DNA of 6,609 nucleotides from Kiritimatiellales bacterium (GTDB lineage: Bacteria > Verrucomicrobiota > Kiritimatiellia > Kiritimatiellales > Pontiellaceae), in assembly GCA_030588285.1 (NCBI GenBank), contig JAUUYK010000057.1:1-6609 (forward strand), written 5' to 3'. The translations under genes and the position numbers were made by a program. Positions 6,468 to 6,609 of this stretch are shown here, one piece after another. A model generated the notes under the pieces. The model was not told the origin of the DNA. It was given only the letters and a program-made list of their open reading frames with translations, and made no database searches. Positions within the stretch are counted from its first letter, which is position 1. Each line of letters opens with the position of its first letter.

Positions 6468-6609
6468 ATGAAACAGATGCTTATCTCTCTCGGCGGTGGC
6501 TGCGATGTTGCCACCATACTCGACACCTACGGCCTTCGAACACAAAGTCTACCGTTCGATTGGTTATGGAACCTTGATACCGGGCTGGCCGATGTAACCC
6601 AGATTATAT
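6468..6609 (+). CDS. DUF1796 family putative papain-like cysteine peptidase (N-terminal part, cut by window edge)
   Basis: The first 47 codons are present and the frame stays open to the window end. The start MKQMLISLGGGCDVA, then LRTQSLPFDWLWN at 23-35, matches the DUF1796 family beginning: a strand ending in LGxxC, followed by a helix, and then the GLRxxSxPFDW block. Cys12 in GGGC is the probable catalytic cysteine if the papain-like prediction for the family holds. Function is not established; such genes often sit among polysaccharide biosynthesis genes, as here. An in-frame TAG directly before the ATG rules out a longer protein. Met4 (6477) is the only other candidate start. Neither has a recognisable ribosome binding site, so the start is the weakest part of the call. 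It is divergent from the operon, with 88 bases to the DUF6492 start. Confidence 0.75.
   Translation, partial: MKQMLISLGGGCDVATILDTYGLRTQSLPFDWLWNLDTGLADVTQII

Overview
The window reads as a piece of a Gram-negative chromosome that codes for a cell-surface glycan assembly and decoration locus. The Gram-negative call rests on an LptF/LptG-type lipopolysaccharide export permease and a WaaE/KdtX-like inner-core-type glycosyltransferase. Composition is moderate, neither strongly AT- nor GC-rich. The lineage cannot be fixed from sequence alone. A degenerate ACCACGAAG intergenic repeat of a kind seen in many environmental bacteria, together with the gene mix, would fit a PVC-group organism (Kiritimatiellota, Verrucomicrobiota or Lentisphaerota), but this is a weak guess.

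Layout from left to right: (i) 1-29, first codons of a minus-strand gene with a strong ribosome binding site, reading out of the window; (ii) 30-183, an intergenic stretch with an inverted/direct repeat cluster and a small GC-rich hairpin; (iii) 184-6379, six consecutive minus-strand genes that look like one operon, transcribed right to left: DUF6492 glycosyltransferase-like protein, MBOAT O-acyltransferase (AlgI type), membrane-anchored SGNH hydrolase-like protein, GT2 glycosyltransferase with a 7C-type C-terminal domain, WaaE-like GT2 glycosyltransferase, and LptF/LptG permease; (iv) 6380-6467, a short divergent intergenic region; (v) 6468-6609, the start of a plus-strand DUF1796 (putative papain-like cysteine peptidase) gene, cut by the window edge.

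Gene packing is tight. The two glycosyltransferase genes overlap each other and the SGNH gene by 4-base ATGA junctions, the MBOAT and SGNH genes are 2 bases apart, and the DUF6492 and MBOAT genes are 14 bases apart. Only the 53-base gap before the permease could hide an internal promoter. The likely joint task (inference) is to build an oligosaccharide on the inner membrane with the glycosyltransferases, move acyl groups across the membrane with the MBOAT protein, place them on the glycan through the SGNH partner, and export LPS with the permease. No gene is visibly broken. The least characterised parts are the DUF6492 and DUF1796 proteins and the SGNH protein, whose catalytic motif order is canonical rather than AlgJ/AlgX-like.
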